A stretch of DNA of 64,000 bases from Streptomyces sp. Edi4 (GTDB lineage: Bacteria; Actinomycetota; Actinomycetes; Streptomycetales; Streptomycetaceae): assembly GCF_040253615.1 (NCBI RefSeq), contig NZ_JBEJGY010000004.1:7068001-7132000 (forward strand), in the 5' to 3' direction. Below, piece after piece: positions 35,454 to 44,209 of this stretch; position 1 is the stretch's first letter; every line of letters begins with the position of its first letter. The notes beneath the pieces are model-generated. The model ran no database searches. It saw only the letters and a program-made list of their open reading frames with translations, and was not told where the DNA came from. Made by a program: the position numbers and the translations under genes.

Positions 35454-35975
35454 TCAGGGGTGCCCGGCCGGGCACTCGACGCGGACGACCGGACTCCAGT
35501 ACGTGTCGCTCGTGGAGAACAGGCCGGCGCCGTACTCGTAGTAGAGGTAGGAGGAGAAGCCCAGGTCCCGCCCGCACGCGGAGTCCGGGGCGACGCGGTA
35601 GGTCAGCGTGACCGTGCGGCTCTCGCCGGGGGCGAGCGGCGGCGCGTAGCTGAGGGCCAGGTTGCCGGTGCCGGGGTCCGCGCAGGGGCCGTCCTGGGTC
35701 CGGCAGGACGCAAGCGAGTACTTCAGACCGCTCTGGTGGCTGGTCTCCCAGGTCGGCCGGATGGACTGGTAGACGAACCTGACGTCGGTCGACTGGGTGT
35801 TGGTGAGCGTTATCGTCAGCTCCATGGTGGAGCCGGGTGTGACCGAGGCCGTGTCCGTGCTGAACGTCAGATCCGCCGTGTCGGCGTTCGCGGGTGTGCC
35901 GACGCCGAACAGCAGGGCGCCGGCGCATGAAAGGACCGCGGCGAGGCCAAGACCCGCGATGCGTGTCATCTTCAT
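35454..35975 (-). CDS. secreted beta-sandwich protein
   Basis: 173 residues from ATG 35975; the second ATG (35969) is better spaced from GCGGGG and may be the real start. Signal peptide core LGLAAVLSCAGALLFGVGTP, cleavage after ANA. The mature part looks like an Ig-like/DUF11-type sandwich (VTPGSTMELTITLTNTQSTD, LAPGESRTVTLTYRVA) with four Cys that could form two disulfides. Extracellular; function unknown. Confidence 0.7.
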   Translation of the reverse strand: MKMTRIAGLGLAAVLSCAGALLFGVGTPANADTADLTFSTDTASVTPGSTMELTITLTNTQSTDVRFVYQSIRPTWETSHQSGLKYSLASCRTQDGPCADPGTGNLALSYAPPLAPGESRTVTLTYRVAPDSACGRDLGFSSYLYYEYGAGLFSTSDTYWSPVVRVECPAGHP

Positions 35976-36371
35976 GGCCCCGCAGAGTAGAAGCCGGCCG
36001 GGCCCGCCGTCCTCCCCCTACGCGCCCAACGGCTCGAAACCGTCGTTGCCGGGCCAATGCCCCGGCGGGGAGGCTCCTGAGCGTTCCGGCAGCACGGCGC
36101 GGTGCGGCTCCGTGCACGTCGCGGCAGGCCGGCCCGACCCGGCACGGTCGGCCCGGTGCGGTGTGAGAACCCGGCCTCCGCCCGAAGGACGCGCCGCCGC
36201 CGAAACGGCCGGCCCGGCACGGGTGGTCCGCCGCCGCGACGCCCGGTGGAAGCGGGCGGCCGCGAGGTGGCGCCGGGAACTGGCTTGATGGCCCCGGGCG
36301 TTGGGCAGGCAAGCGGGGGACCGGCTCGTGCCCGGGCCGGTGAACCGACCGCATTGGGGGCGGATGACGTC
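35976..36371. other. intergenic region, nothing recognised
   Basis: About 396 bases upstream of the orphan binding-protein-like gene. Open frames on both strands are Arg/Pro-rich shadows. No riboswitch core, clear promoter or hairpin was identified by eye. Confidence 0.4.
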
Positions 36372-37247
36372 ATGGAGCAGAGGGCCTGGCGATTCTCGGA
36401 CGACCGTGGACAGGTGGCGACGGCGGCGGCCCCGCCCACCCGGGTGCTGGCCTACATCCAGGCCGGCGCCACGCTGGAGGATCTGGGCATCCGCCCCGTG
36501 GCGGTGTTCGGCTCCTTCCACGACGGGCCGCTGCCGGACCCGGCCAAGAGCGGCGCGCTGCCGCTCGACGACGTCGGCTATCTGGGCGCGGGGGGCGATC
36601 TCACCGCGGAAGCACTGCTCGCCGTCGCCCCGGACCTCGTCGTCGCCGTCAGCTATGGCGGTGGACAGGTGTACGGGCTGGATGCGGAGGCCGCCAAGCA
36701 GTTGGAGGAGCGGGTCCCGGTGATCGTTCTCGACGTGGGCCAGGCGCGCACGGCGGCCCGAACAAGGGCCCGGTTCAGCGATCTCGCACGGTCGTTGGGC
36801 GCGCCCGCCGAGGACGTCACCTCGCTGAACGCCGCCGAGAGCCGACTGCGGGCGGCCGCCGGGAGGGCACCCGCGCCGCGCGTCCTCGCGCTCTCCCCGG
36901 CAGGCCCGGACGAGGTCCATCTGGCCCGCCCGGGAGCCTGGCCCGATCTGCGCGACCTCGTTCGGCACGGGGTGGCACTGATCGAGCCGGAGGAAAGTCC
37001 TGGCACCAACTGGCTGACCACGTCCTGGCGTGCGGCCGCCGCGCTGCGCCCCGGCCTGGTCCTCATGGACATCAGGTCGAACGCGGCCCCGCTGGAGGTG
37101 GTGCGCGCCGACGCGTCCTGGCGCGCCCTGGAGGCCGGCGCCCGCATCGTCGCCTGGAACCCCGAGCCGCCGGGCAGCGCCGCCGCCCACGCCGCGTTCT
37201 TCGAGCGGGTCGCGGACGCGCTGGAGGAGACCCGGGGCACGGCTTGA
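36372..37247 (+). CDS. periplasmic-binding-protein-like (FecB/TroA-type) protein without signal peptide
   Basis: 291 residues from ATG 36372. The fold pattern matches siderophore/B12 binding proteins: RVLAYIQAGATLEDLGIRPV, DVGYLGAGGDLTAEALLAVA, PDLVVAVSYGG and WDLRDL-type C-lobe segments. No signal peptide or lipobox appears at this start, and the upstream in-frame sequence does not supply one. No permease or ATPase genes are adjacent. It may be an intracellular derivative of a binding protein, or the true start may be lost. Confidence 0.6.
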   Translation: MEQRAWRFSDDRGQVATAAAPPTRVLAYIQAGATLEDLGIRPVAVFGSFHDGPLPDPAKSGALPLDDVGYLGAGGDLTAEALLAVAPDLVVAVSYGGGQVYGLDAEAAKQLEERVPVIVLDVGQARTAARTRARFSDLARSLGAPAEDVTSLNAAESRLRAAAGRAPAPRVLALSPAGPDEVHLARPGAWPDLRDLVRHGVALIEPEESPGTNWLTTSWRAAAALRPGLVLMDIRSNAAPLEVVRADASWRALEAGARIVAWNPEPPGSAAAHAAFFERVADALEETRGTA

Positions 37248-37303
37248 CGACGACAGGCCCGCTCGCCCGGCGCCGTCCGTCGCGAACCGCCATCCGGCGA
37301 GAT

Positions 37304-37337
37304 CCGCCGCCCGGCGAGATCCGCCGCCCGGTGAAAG
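37304..37337 (+). repeat. 17-base tandem duplication
   Basis: Two perfect copies of CCGGCGAGATCCGCCGC in the gap between the binding-protein-like gene and the methyltransferase gene. Confidence 0.7.
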
Positions 37338-37483
37338 CGCGGCCCGGCGGGAACCCGGCGCCGGCGGGGAGGGCGGACTCCCCGCGACACCCCTTGAGAT
37401 TACGGCTCGCTCCCCTGTGACACACGCAACGCGAGTATCTAGATTGGCCGTTGACGTAGCGACGTATCCCAGGAGACACACCC

Positions 37484-38308
37484 GTGACCGAGAACCCCGA
37501 GCCCTCCTCGACGCCCGACCATGTGCGTGACCGCATCAACACCGCACAGCCGCACACCGCCCGGATCTGGAACTACTGGCTCGGGGGCAAGGACAACTAC
37601 CCCGTCGACCGCGCGGCCGGCGACCAGATCCGCGCGTTGCACCCGGGCATCGGCGACTACGCGCAGGCCGACCGGCTCTTCCTGGGCCGGGCCGTACGCC
37701 ATCTGGTGGGTGAGCGGGGTGTGCGCCAGTTCCTCGACGTCGGTACGGGCCTGCCCACCGCCGACAACACCCACGAGGTCGCCCAGGCACTCGCGCCCGA
37801 GGCCCGGATCGTCTACGTGGACAACGACCCGCTGGTCCTCGCGCACGCCCGCGCCCTGCTGACCAGCACCCCCGAGGGGCGCACGGACTATCTCGACGCC
37901 GACCTGCGCGACACCGCCACCATCCTGGAGCACGCGGGCAAGACCCTCGACCTGAGCCGGCCGGTCGCCCTGATGCTGCTCGGCGTCGTCATCTTCATCG
38001 AGGACGAGGCCGAGGCGCGCGGACTCGTACGCGACCTGATGAAGGAACTCGCCCCGGGCAGCTACCTCGTGCTGTCCCACACCATCACCAGCCCGGCGAT
38101 GCCCGACGTCGACGACGCCGTGGCGTTCTGGAACGAGCACGGTACGCCGAAGCTGACACAGCGCACCCCGGAGCAGGTGGCCCGGTTCTTCGAAGGGCTC
38201 GACCTGCTCGAACCGGGCGTGGTGTCGTGCTCGCGCTGGCGCCCGGAGCAGGCGGGCGAGCTGCCCGACGAGGTCGCGATGTTCGGTGGTGTCGGCATCA
38301 AGCGCTGA
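37484..38308 (+). CDS. SAM-dependent methyltransferase (Methyltransf_19 / DUF574)
   Basis: 274 residues from GTG 37484. N-terminal signature ARIWNYWLGGKDNYPVDRAA defines this actinobacterial family. SAM-binding motif FLDVGTGLPTADNTHEVAQ and the acidic VYVDNDPLVLAHARALL follow, then LMLLGVVIFI. Such proteins occur in many copies per Streptomyces genome, often near conservons; the substrate is unknown. It stands alone here. Confidence 0.9.
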   Translation: MTENPEPSSTPDHVRDRINTAQPHTARIWNYWLGGKDNYPVDRAAGDQIRALHPGIGDYAQADRLFLGRAVRHLVGERGVRQFLDVGTGLPTADNTHEVAQALAPEARIVYVDNDPLVLAHARALLTSTPEGRTDYLDADLRDTATILEHAGKTLDLSRPVALMLLGVVIFIEDEAEARGLVRDLMKELAPGSYLVLSHTITSPAMPDVDDAVAFWNEHGTPKLTQRTPEQVARFFEGLDLLEPGVVSCSRWRPEQAGELPDEVAMFGGVGIKR

Positions 38309-38373
38309 GCCGGGTACGGGAGTTGAGGCCGGCGCCGGACCCCGCCCGGAGCCCGGCGCCAGGGGCGGGGTGG

Positions 38374-38631
38374 TCATGGCCGGGGCTGTCCGGGCGCGGC
38401 CGCCCCGCCCGTGTGCAGGCTGCCGACGAGCGTGAACAGCGCGGTCTCGTTGCCCGCGAGCCCCGCCCGCGCGAGCGCGTCGTCCGCCTCGGCGATGACT
38501 CCCTCCAGCGCGAGCGGGGCCTGCGGGCGGTCCATGGGCGCGTCGAGGGCGGCGCGCACCGTGCTGAGCAGGCGCAGATACGCCTGGGCGGCGGAGCGTT
38601 CATGGGACGTCATCACAGCGGTGGCGGTCAT
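38374..38631 (-). CDS. small hypothetical protein
   Basis: 85 residues, with a good Shine-Dalgarno (GAGGAAAGG) before ATG 38631. Mostly helical: RSAAQAYLRLLSTVRAALDA and LEGVIAEADDALARAGLAGN. No membrane segment, Cys or recognised family. The third-position GC bias supports coding. Confidence 0.55.
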   Translation of the reverse strand: MTATAVMTSHERSAAQAYLRLLSTVRAALDAPMDRPQAPLALEGVIAEADDALARAGLAGNETALFTLVGSLHTGGAAAPGQPRP

Positions 38632-38883
38632 CGGCAGCCTTTCCTCGGCAGTTCGGACTCGGATCGGACCCCGATCAGAACCGGTTCAGGCCCGGAGCGG
38701 ACCCCGGATCAGACCCGGACCGGACCCAGTTGGGCCCTCACCCTTCACGATGCCGTACGCCACTGACAATCGTCCGTCACGGCCCGCTGACGCGCGGTCG
38801 TTCGGGTCCCGTGGCGTCCGGACGGCGACGCGGAATCTCGGCGCCGGGCCCGGTGGCGCCCCCAGGGCCGTCGCTCGCAGCCC

Positions 38884-39675
38884 TCACACCACCAGCCGCA
38901 ACGCCGTCCGCGCCACGCCGAGGCTCACCGCCTGACCCCACGTCAGGTTCAGGGCGTCGGCTTCCATTCCGTCCCCGAAGGCGACCAGGTGGTCCGACTC
39001 GACGGTGACGCGCAACCGTTCGGACCCGCAGAGCTCTCCGCCGATGAACGACGTGCCGGTCACCGGCGAGGGCCACGCCTCGCGCACGAACCACGCCAGG
39101 CGGGGATCGGAGCGGCCCGGCAGCCCTGGGGCCCCGGCCCGTTGGCGCCACAGCGAGCGCAGCCAGCCGGTGGACCCCGTGCCCGTGCCCACCAGGACGC
39201 CCGACGACGCCTGCGCCTCACAGGCCGCAGCCGGGTCGTCGGGTCCGATGCGGTATCGCGCGGTTTGGTGGCCCGGAGCGCCGAGGTAGATCTCGTTGAG
39301 GGCGAGCAGGCGCTGACGGTCGTCGGTCAGCGCCTCCGCCATCGTCAACTCCTCGACCGGGCAGCGCTCCGAGACCGCGGAGGTCAAGAGCGCCGCGGCC
39401 GACGCGGGCCGGTGGCGTACCAGAACGCCGGGGTTGCGCCCCGGTTCGGGGTCGACGCCGATCACCGGCTGCCCCGACAGGTACTTGGCGGCGTTGGCGA
39501 CCAGACCGTCCTGGCCGACCACCACGACCACGTCCCGCGCCGCGAACAGGAAGCGGTCGAGGTCCCCGCGTTCGGTCCTGGCCCGGCGCCAGGCCGGGGG
39601 GATCGCCGCCGCCACGTCGGCCAGCGCCCGCGCGGTCCGGTGATGGCGCTCGGTCACCTCCTTGATGTCGCGGCC
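38884..39675 (-). pseudogene. NAD-kinase-like protein, N-terminus lost by deletion
   Basis: The readable part begins RGRDIKEVTERHHRTARALA and continues through the NAD-kinase-like core VVVVVGQDGLVANAAKYL, IGVDPEPGRNPGVL, LNEIYLGAPGHQTARY and SGVLVGTGTGSTGW. The usual first 40 or so residues, including the initial strand, are missing. The frame runs directly into the middle of the upstream SPFH gene, and the only near GTG (39657) sits immediately after AAGGAG with no spacing. This is a truncated gene whose 5' end was removed with the 3' end of the SPFH gene. Confidence 0.65.
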
Positions 39676-40001
39676 CCGCGAGGAGGGTCGCCGCGCCAGG
39701 CCCCCGTGTCGGGGTCGATCGAGAAGTCGAGCCGGTCGGCGGCGGTGTCCGGCTCACTGATCCGGCACGTCACGGTCGCCTGCACGGTGACGTCCTGGAA
39801 GTCGGCGGTGCGGGCGTGGAAGGCCATGGCCGGCTCCCGGTCGTTGACCGGCACTTCGGACAGGGCGGCGCTCAGCGGCCTGAACCAGAAGCTCAGGCCG
39901 GCGCCGTCGTGGGCCGGCCTCCCGTTCCTGTGGTGGCGGATGTGCGAGGTGGGCGCGGAGCGCAGATGGCGCCAGCCGAAGCGCCGGGAGATGTCGGCCA
40001 T
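39654..40001 (-). pseudogene. SPFH/Band-7 domain protein, 3' truncated
   Basis: From ATG 40001 (GAGGGG eight bases upstream) the protein reads MADISRRFGWRHLRSAPTSH, then GAGLSFWFRPLSAALSEVPV and FHARTADFQDVTVQATVTCR, the start of an SPFH (stomatin/prohibitin-like) domain. After ISEPDTAADRLDFSIDPDTG it shifts to PPRGAATSRR and stops. Family members are two to three times longer. The break coincides with the beginning of the NAD-kinase-like remnant, so one deletion probably fused the two genes. Two TCGTC-type inverted repeats lie upstream. Confidence 0.7.
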
Positions 40002-40020
40002 GAGGGACACCCCTCTCTTT

Positions 40021-40066
40021 TCGTCAGTTCGACGATAGGGAGCTTCTTGTTGTCGTCAATATGACG
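40021..40066. promoter_or_regulatory. paired inverted-repeat operators upstream of the SPFH gene
   Basis: TCGTC-agttc-GACGA at 40021-40035 and CGTCA-ata-TGACG at 40054-40066, 33 bases apart, share a TCGTCA half-site. Their spacing of about three helical turns suggests cooperative binding of a regulator, possibly Nudix-related, by analogy with NAD-metabolism operons. No regulator gene is adjacent. Confidence 0.45.
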
Positions 40067-40312
40067 CTAACGCCGGGAAGGTGGGCGCGGTCGGTGCGAG
40101 TTGGGGGTGCGCGAAGGGTCGCCGTGCGGGATGGGGAGCTCTTTAGCCGCGCTTTGCCTCCCCTGGGGGCGAGGGGGACGGTCTCGTTACGCGCGCTGGG
40201 CCAGGGGGCTCGTGCGGCGGGGCGGGAGGCTCAAATTAGGTGGAAATCGGGTTATTTCACCCCTCACTGGTCTACACATCTGAGGTCCGTGGGATCTGTG
40301 ACGGGAGCGGGA

Positions 40313-41545
40313 ATGCCAGACATCACTCGAAGGGGACTGCTGGGCGCGGGACTTGGGGCGGTCGCGGTGGCGGGGCTCGCCGGGTGCGGCTTCGGGGGCG
40401 AAGGCTCCGGGGAGGCGGGCCGGCCCGGGCAGGGGCAGGGGCCGGGGAAGCCGGCGAAAGCGCAGGCCAAGCTGATCGGCGACGGCTCGACCGCGGACAC
40501 GGGCAAGCAGCCCAACCAGCCCGACGCACCTGTTCCGCTCGAACCGGGCGAGACCCCACCGCAGTTCGTGATCTTCTCCTGGGACGGCGCGGGCGAGGTG
40601 GGCAACGGACTCTTCCCGCGCTTCCTCGACGTGGCGCGGGACCACGGCGCGGGCATGACGTTCTTCCTCTCCGGCCTGTATCTGCTCCCCGAATCGAAGC
40701 GGAGCCTCTACCGCCCGCCGAACAACCCCGTCGGCGCTTCCGACATCGGCTACCTCAGCGACGCACACCTCAAGGAGACGCTGAAGTACACCCGGCAGGC
40801 CTGGCTGGACGGGCACGAGATCGGCACGCACTTCAACGGCCACTTCTGCGGCGGCTCGGGATCGGTCGCGGGCTGGACGCCCGCGCAGTGGCACAGCGAG
40901 ATCGACCAGGCGGTCTCCTTCGTCACCGAATGGCGCACCAACACGGGCTGGCACGACGAGGACCCGCTGCCGTTCGACTACCACAAAGAGCTCGTCGGCG
41001 GCCGTACGCCCTGTCTGCTGGGCCAGGACAACCTGCTGCCCGCGGCGAAGGAGCGGGGGTGGCGCTACGACGCCTCGTCGCCCGGCGGACGCCAGAAGTG
41101 GCCGGACAAGCGCCATGGCGTATGGGATCTTCCGTTGCAGGGCATCCCGTTTCCCGGGCACTCCTTCGAGGTCCTGTCCATGGACTACAACATCCTCGCC
41201 AACCAGTCGAAGAACAGCACCAAGGGCATGACCTCGCGCTACGCCGGCTGGCGCTCCCAGGCCACCTCCTCCTACCTGGCGGGCTTCAAGCGCGCGTACG
41301 AGACGAACCGCGCGCCGTTCTACATCGGCAACCACTTCGAGGAGTGGAACGGCGGCATCTACATGGACGCCGTCGAGGAGGCCCTGAAGGGCATGGCCGG
41401 CAAGCGGGACGTACGTCTTGTCTCGTTCCGCCAGTTCGTGGACTGGCTCGATGTGCAGGACCCGAGGGTCCTCGACCGGCTGCGCTCACTGGAAGTGGGG
41501 CAGGCGCCGCCCGGCGGCTGGAACGCCTTCTTCAAGGCGGCCTGA
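40313..41545 (+). CDS. Tat-exported lipoprotein, polysaccharide-deacetylase-like
   Basis: 410 residues from ATG 40313. N-terminus DITRRGLLGAGLGAVAVAGL with twin Arg and lipobox LAGC, so a Tat lipoprotein. A Gly/Pro/Gln linker follows to about residue 75. The NodB-like deacetylase fold begins at PQFVIFSWDGAGEVGN, with the metal His pair in GHEIGTHFNGHFCGG. The C-terminal FYIGNHFEEWNGGIYMDAVE and SFRQFVDWLDV complete it. Probably acts on a cell-wall or surface glycan. The upstream 250 bases appear to be its promoter region. Confidence 0.8.
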   Translation: MPDITRRGLLGAGLGAVAVAGLAGCGFGGEGSGEAGRPGQGQGPGKPAKAQAKLIGDGSTADTGKQPNQPDAPVPLEPGETPPQFVIFSWDGAGEVGNGLFPRFLDVARDHGAGMTFFLSGLYLLPESKRSLYRPPNNPVGASDIGYLSDAHLKETLKYTRQAWLDGHEIGTHFNGHFCGGSGSVAGWTPAQWHSEIDQAVSFVTEWRTNTGWHDEDPLPFDYHKELVGGRTPCLLGQDNLLPAAKERGWRYDASSPGGRQKWPDKRHGVWDLPLQGIPFPGHSFEVLSMDYNILANQSKNSTKGMTSRYAGWRSQATSSYLAGFKRAYETNRAPFYIGNHFEEWNGGIYMDAVEEALKGMAGKRDVRLVSFRQFVDWLDVQDPRVLDRLRSLEVGQAPPGGWNAFFKAA

Positions 41546-41896
41546 GCGAGGCCGGCCGGGTCGGTCGGGACCGGGGTGCGCGAAGGCGGCATGCGGGGTG
41601 CGCAGTTGGTGTCCCCTCGTCTCCGCGCTTCACCCGTTCGGGCGCGCTCCCGCGTATTTCGCCCGGGCCGACTCCGACCGGCGTACCCGCGACGACCTGC
41701 GCCGTCGCGGGCGTCGCGGGGGATTTCGCCGGACGTGCCGCACGGCGCCGGGAGGCGGACGCGCGGCGCGCGGGGTCTGCTCGAAGAAGGCAAGCGCGAC
41801 CCCGGCCGGACCGGCCGGCGGCCGCGCGCCCACCGGCAGTCCCGGCACCGGAGCGCGAAGCGGCTCCGGCTCGGCCCGGGGCGGAGGGAGCACACC
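41546..41896. other. intergenic region, nothing recognised
   Basis: About 350 bases between the deacetylase and a small Cys protein. An Arg/Pro-rich frame stays open across it but has no ribosome binding site; only the GGAGGG at 41883 is meaningful, belonging to the next gene. Confidence 0.45.
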
Positions 41897-42097
41897 ATGC
41901 ACGAAATGCGAGCGGAATCGGTTCTCGACGGGCCGGGCGCGGAACGCGGTGACACCCTCCTGTGGCACGTCATGAGCGACCAGGATCCCACCACCCTGTG
42001 CGGCCGCAGCCTGGAGCGCCACGAGGCGGCCAAACCGGTCCCGCCGGAGCTGACCGACGCCGACCGCTACTGCGGAATATGCATGGCCGCGTGCTGA
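41897..42097 (+). CDS. small Cys-motif protein, possible zinc knuckle
   Basis: 66 residues from ATG 41897, with GGAGGG eight bases upstream. Composition is mixed with high third-position GC. The Cys arrangement LCGRSLERHE and YCGICMAAC could form a treble-clef-like zinc site with Cys and His ligands. Small proteins of this pattern are common in Streptomyces and unassigned. Confidence 0.6.
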   Translation: MHEMRAESVLDGPGAERGDTLLWHVMSDQDPTTLCGRSLERHEAAKPVPPELTDADRYCGICMAAC

Positions 42098-42242
42098 GGC
42101 CGGTTCGGGCCGGCGCCACTCGCCGGCCTTGCGCGGAGAGCGGCGGGGAGACCGGCGTGGAACGGGCGCGGAGACCGGCGCGGAGACCGGCGGGGGGACC
42201 TCGACCGCGGCGGCCGTCTTGTCGCGCCGCTGTTGAGCCGAC

Positions 42243-42977
42243 TCAACCCGCTTGTATGTCCCGGGAGTTGCCGCCCCCAGGGGGCGCGGTCGCGTCCGGG
42301 TCGGTCCCGGCGGCGCGCGCGGACGGTTCGGCCCCGCGCCGGCGCACGATCAGCACGCCGGGCGTCGTGGCGAGCGCGGCGAGGCAGAGCCACAGTGAGG
42401 CGAACAGCCAGCCGCCCAGCACGTCGCTCGCCCAGTGCACCCCGAGGTAGACCCGGGAGAGCCCGACGGCCACCGCCCACAGGGACAGCACGGCGATCGT
42501 GGGACGGGCGGCCGAGCGGCCGGAGCGGGTCACCACCGCCCAGGCGAGCAGCCCGGCGGTGAGGGCGCTCGTGGTGGTGTGTCCCGAGGGGAAGGAGTGG
42601 CCCGACGCCGTGGTCGCCCAGTCCACGGCGGCGGGGCGCGGCCGGGCCACCGCCGCCATCAGGCCGTAGCGCACCACCTGGCCGAGTGCGAGCACCGCGA
42701 GTACGCCGGCCACCGCGTACCGACGCCCCTTGCGGCCACGGCCCGCGATCAGGCCCGCGACCACGGCCAGGACGTAGGGCACGACGCCGGTCCCGGTCGC
42801 CGTGATGGCGCGCGCGGTGGCCACGGCGACCGGCGGCCGGTGGGCGAGGGGCCAGTGGTGCAGGGCGCGGTCGCCGGGCAGCGGCGCCCCGTGGCGTACA
42901 GCGACGGTCACCGTGAGCAGGACGAGAAGCGCGAGCAGGAGGCCGGCCGCCGCGCCCGTGCGCCGGACCCTCGTCAT
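42243..42977 (-). CDS. PAP2-family phosphatase
   Basis: 244 residues from ATG 42977. Full PAP2 catalytic set: RPRPAAVDWATTASG, SGHSFPSGHTTTSALTAGL and SRVYLGVHWASDVLGGWL (KxxxxRP/PSGH/SRxxxxxHxxxD, with the first Lys not evident). Five or six membrane helices. Probably an undecaprenyl- or lipid-phosphate phosphatase. Directly downstream of the dedA-like gene on the same strand (40-base gap). Confidence 0.88.
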   Translation of the reverse strand: MTRVRRTGAAAGLLLALLVLLTVTVAVRHGAPLPGDRALHHWPLAHRPPVAVATARAITATGTGVVPYVLAVVAGLIAGRGRKGRRYAVAGVLAVLALGQVVRYGLMAAVARPRPAAVDWATTASGHSFPSGHTTTSALTAGLLAWAVVTRSGRSAARPTIAVLSLWAVAVGLSRVYLGVHWASDVLGGWLFASLWLCLAALATTPGVLIVRRRGAEPSARAAGTDPDATAPPGGGNSRDIQAG

Positions 42978-43017
42978 CGCGCGGTCACGCGGCACGCGCC
43001 AGGGGACCCCGCGCCCA

Positions 43018-43692
43018 TCACCGGGCGTCCTCGGTGCGCGCACGAGCGCGTCGGGCGCGCAGCACCTCCAGGACGACCGGAGTGAGCGAGACGGCGACGA
43101 CCAGCGCGACCAGCGGCAGCAGGTAGCGGTCGATGTTGGGCACGGACGAACCGAGCGCGTAACCGCCGAGCACCAGCGCGCAGGTCCACACGAGGCCGCC
43201 CGCGATCTGCCAGAGGGCGAACACGCGGGCCGGTACGTCCAGGGCGCCCGCGAGGGGGTTGAGCACCGTGCGGACGATCGGCACGAAGCGCGCGAGCACG
43301 ATCGCCTTCGCGTGCCCGTACTTGGCGAGCAGTTCCTCGGCGCGAGCCGCGCCCTCATGCAGTTTGCGCGACTTGCTGCGGGCCAGCAGGGCGCGGCCGC
43401 CACGTCGGCCGATCCAGTACCCCACCTGGGCGCCGGCCAGGGCGCCGGCCACCGAGCAGATCAGGACCTGGGGGAGCGAGAGTGAGACGGGCCCGTTGCC
43501 GCCCGGCACGCAGAGCAGGCCCGCGGTGAACAACAGGGAGTCTCCCGGCAGGAGGAAACCCACGAGCAGACCGGTCTCGGCGAAGAGCACCACGGCGATG
43601 CCGATGGCCCCGAACGCGGACAGCAGTGAGCCCGCGTCGAGGACGTTCACGGCCGCTGGGGCCGAGGCTGCGAACAGGGGTGCGACAGCCAT
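43018..43692 (-). CDS. DedA/SNARE-associated family membrane protein
   Basis: 224 residues from ATG 43692, with GGAGGG eight bases upstream. DedA landmarks: FAETGLLVGFLLPGDSLLFT, GALAGAQVGYWIGRRGG, KYGHAKAIVLARFVPIVRTV and GALDVPARVFALWQIAGGLV. DedA proteins are lipid or undecaprenyl-phosphate transporters/flippases needed for envelope homeostasis. Its pairing with a PAP2 phosphatase fits a lipid-carrier recycling role. Confidence 0.88.
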   Translation of the reverse strand: MAVAPLFAASAPAAVNVLDAGSLLSAFGAIGIAVVLFAETGLLVGFLLPGDSLLFTAGLLCVPGGNGPVSLSLPQVLICSVAGALAGAQVGYWIGRRGGRALLARSKSRKLHEGAARAEELLAKYGHAKAIVLARFVPIVRTVLNPLAGALDVPARVFALWQIAGGLVWTCALVLGGYALGSSVPNIDRYLLPLVALVVAVSLTPVVLEVLRARRARARTEDAR

Positions 43693-43772
43693 GTCAGTGG
43701 GCCCTCCCATAATGGTGGTCGGGCCGCTCGTCCCGGGGACGGGCGGCTCGGCTGACTACAGTGAAGTAGGCG

Positions 43773-43790
43773 GTCTACAGCACTGTAGAC
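43773..43790. promoter_or_regulatory. BlaI-type operator
   Basis: Perfect 18-base palindrome GTCTACAGCACTGTAGAC ending 23 bases before the BlaI start, with a related half-site CTACAGTGAAGTAG at 43756-43769. This matches BlaI/MecI-type TACA/TGTA operators and lies between the divergent dedA and blaI genes. Confidence 0.75.
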
Positions 43791-43813
43791 GAATGAGGCG
43801 GGAGGAGTGCCCC

Positions 43814-44209
43814 ATGGCGGTCAGGGGAGACACCGGGCACGGGGAGTCGAGACGCCCCTCGGGAGAGCTGGAGGCCGGAGTGCTCGCCGCGCTCTGGGCC
43901 GCAGGAGCGCCGCGCACAGCCGCCGAGGTCCAGGCCGGACTCGGGGGTGACCTGGCCCGCACCACGGTGACGACGATCCTGACCCGTCTGTACGACAAGG
44001 GCGCGGTCACCCGTCGGCGCGTCGGACGCGGTTACGCGTACACGCCCACCGAGGACGCGCCGGGCCTGACCGCCCGCCGCATGCACACCGAGCTGGCGAA
44101 GGAGGGCGACCGCTCCACCGTCCTCGCCCGCTTCGTCTCCCAGCTCGGCGACGAGGACGAGCGGCTGCTGCGCGCCCTGCTCGACGAGTCCGGAGGCGAC
44201 GGCCAATGA
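43814..44209 (+). CDS. BlaI/MecI/CopY-family repressor
   Basis: 131 residues from ATG 43814, with GGAGGAG upstream. Winged helix SGELEAGVLAALWAAGAPRT, then ARTTVTTILTRLYDKGAVTR and RRVGRGYAYTPTED, followed by the dimerisation helices (LARFVSQLGDEDERLLRALL). Its stop overlaps the M56 peptidase start by four bases. In the Bla/Mec systems the partner peptidase triggers repressor cleavage on signal; here no lactamase gene is adjacent. The 18-base palindrome upstream is the likely operator. Confidence 0.9.
   Translation: MAVRGDTGHGESRRPSGELEAGVLAALWAAGAPRTAAEVQAGLGGDLARTTVTTILTRLYDKGAVTRRRVGRGYAYTPTEDAPGLTARRMHTELAKEGDRSTVLARFVSQLGDEDERLLRALLDESGGDGQ

Noticed and set aside
35976..36371. Cobalamin or other riboswitch upstream of the FecB-like gene
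   Set aside because: No conserved core could be recognised by eye, and no transporter genes follow.
38884..40001. SPFH and NAD-kinase-like segments as a functional fusion protein
   Set aside because: The two halves are in different frames, so no single protein can be made.
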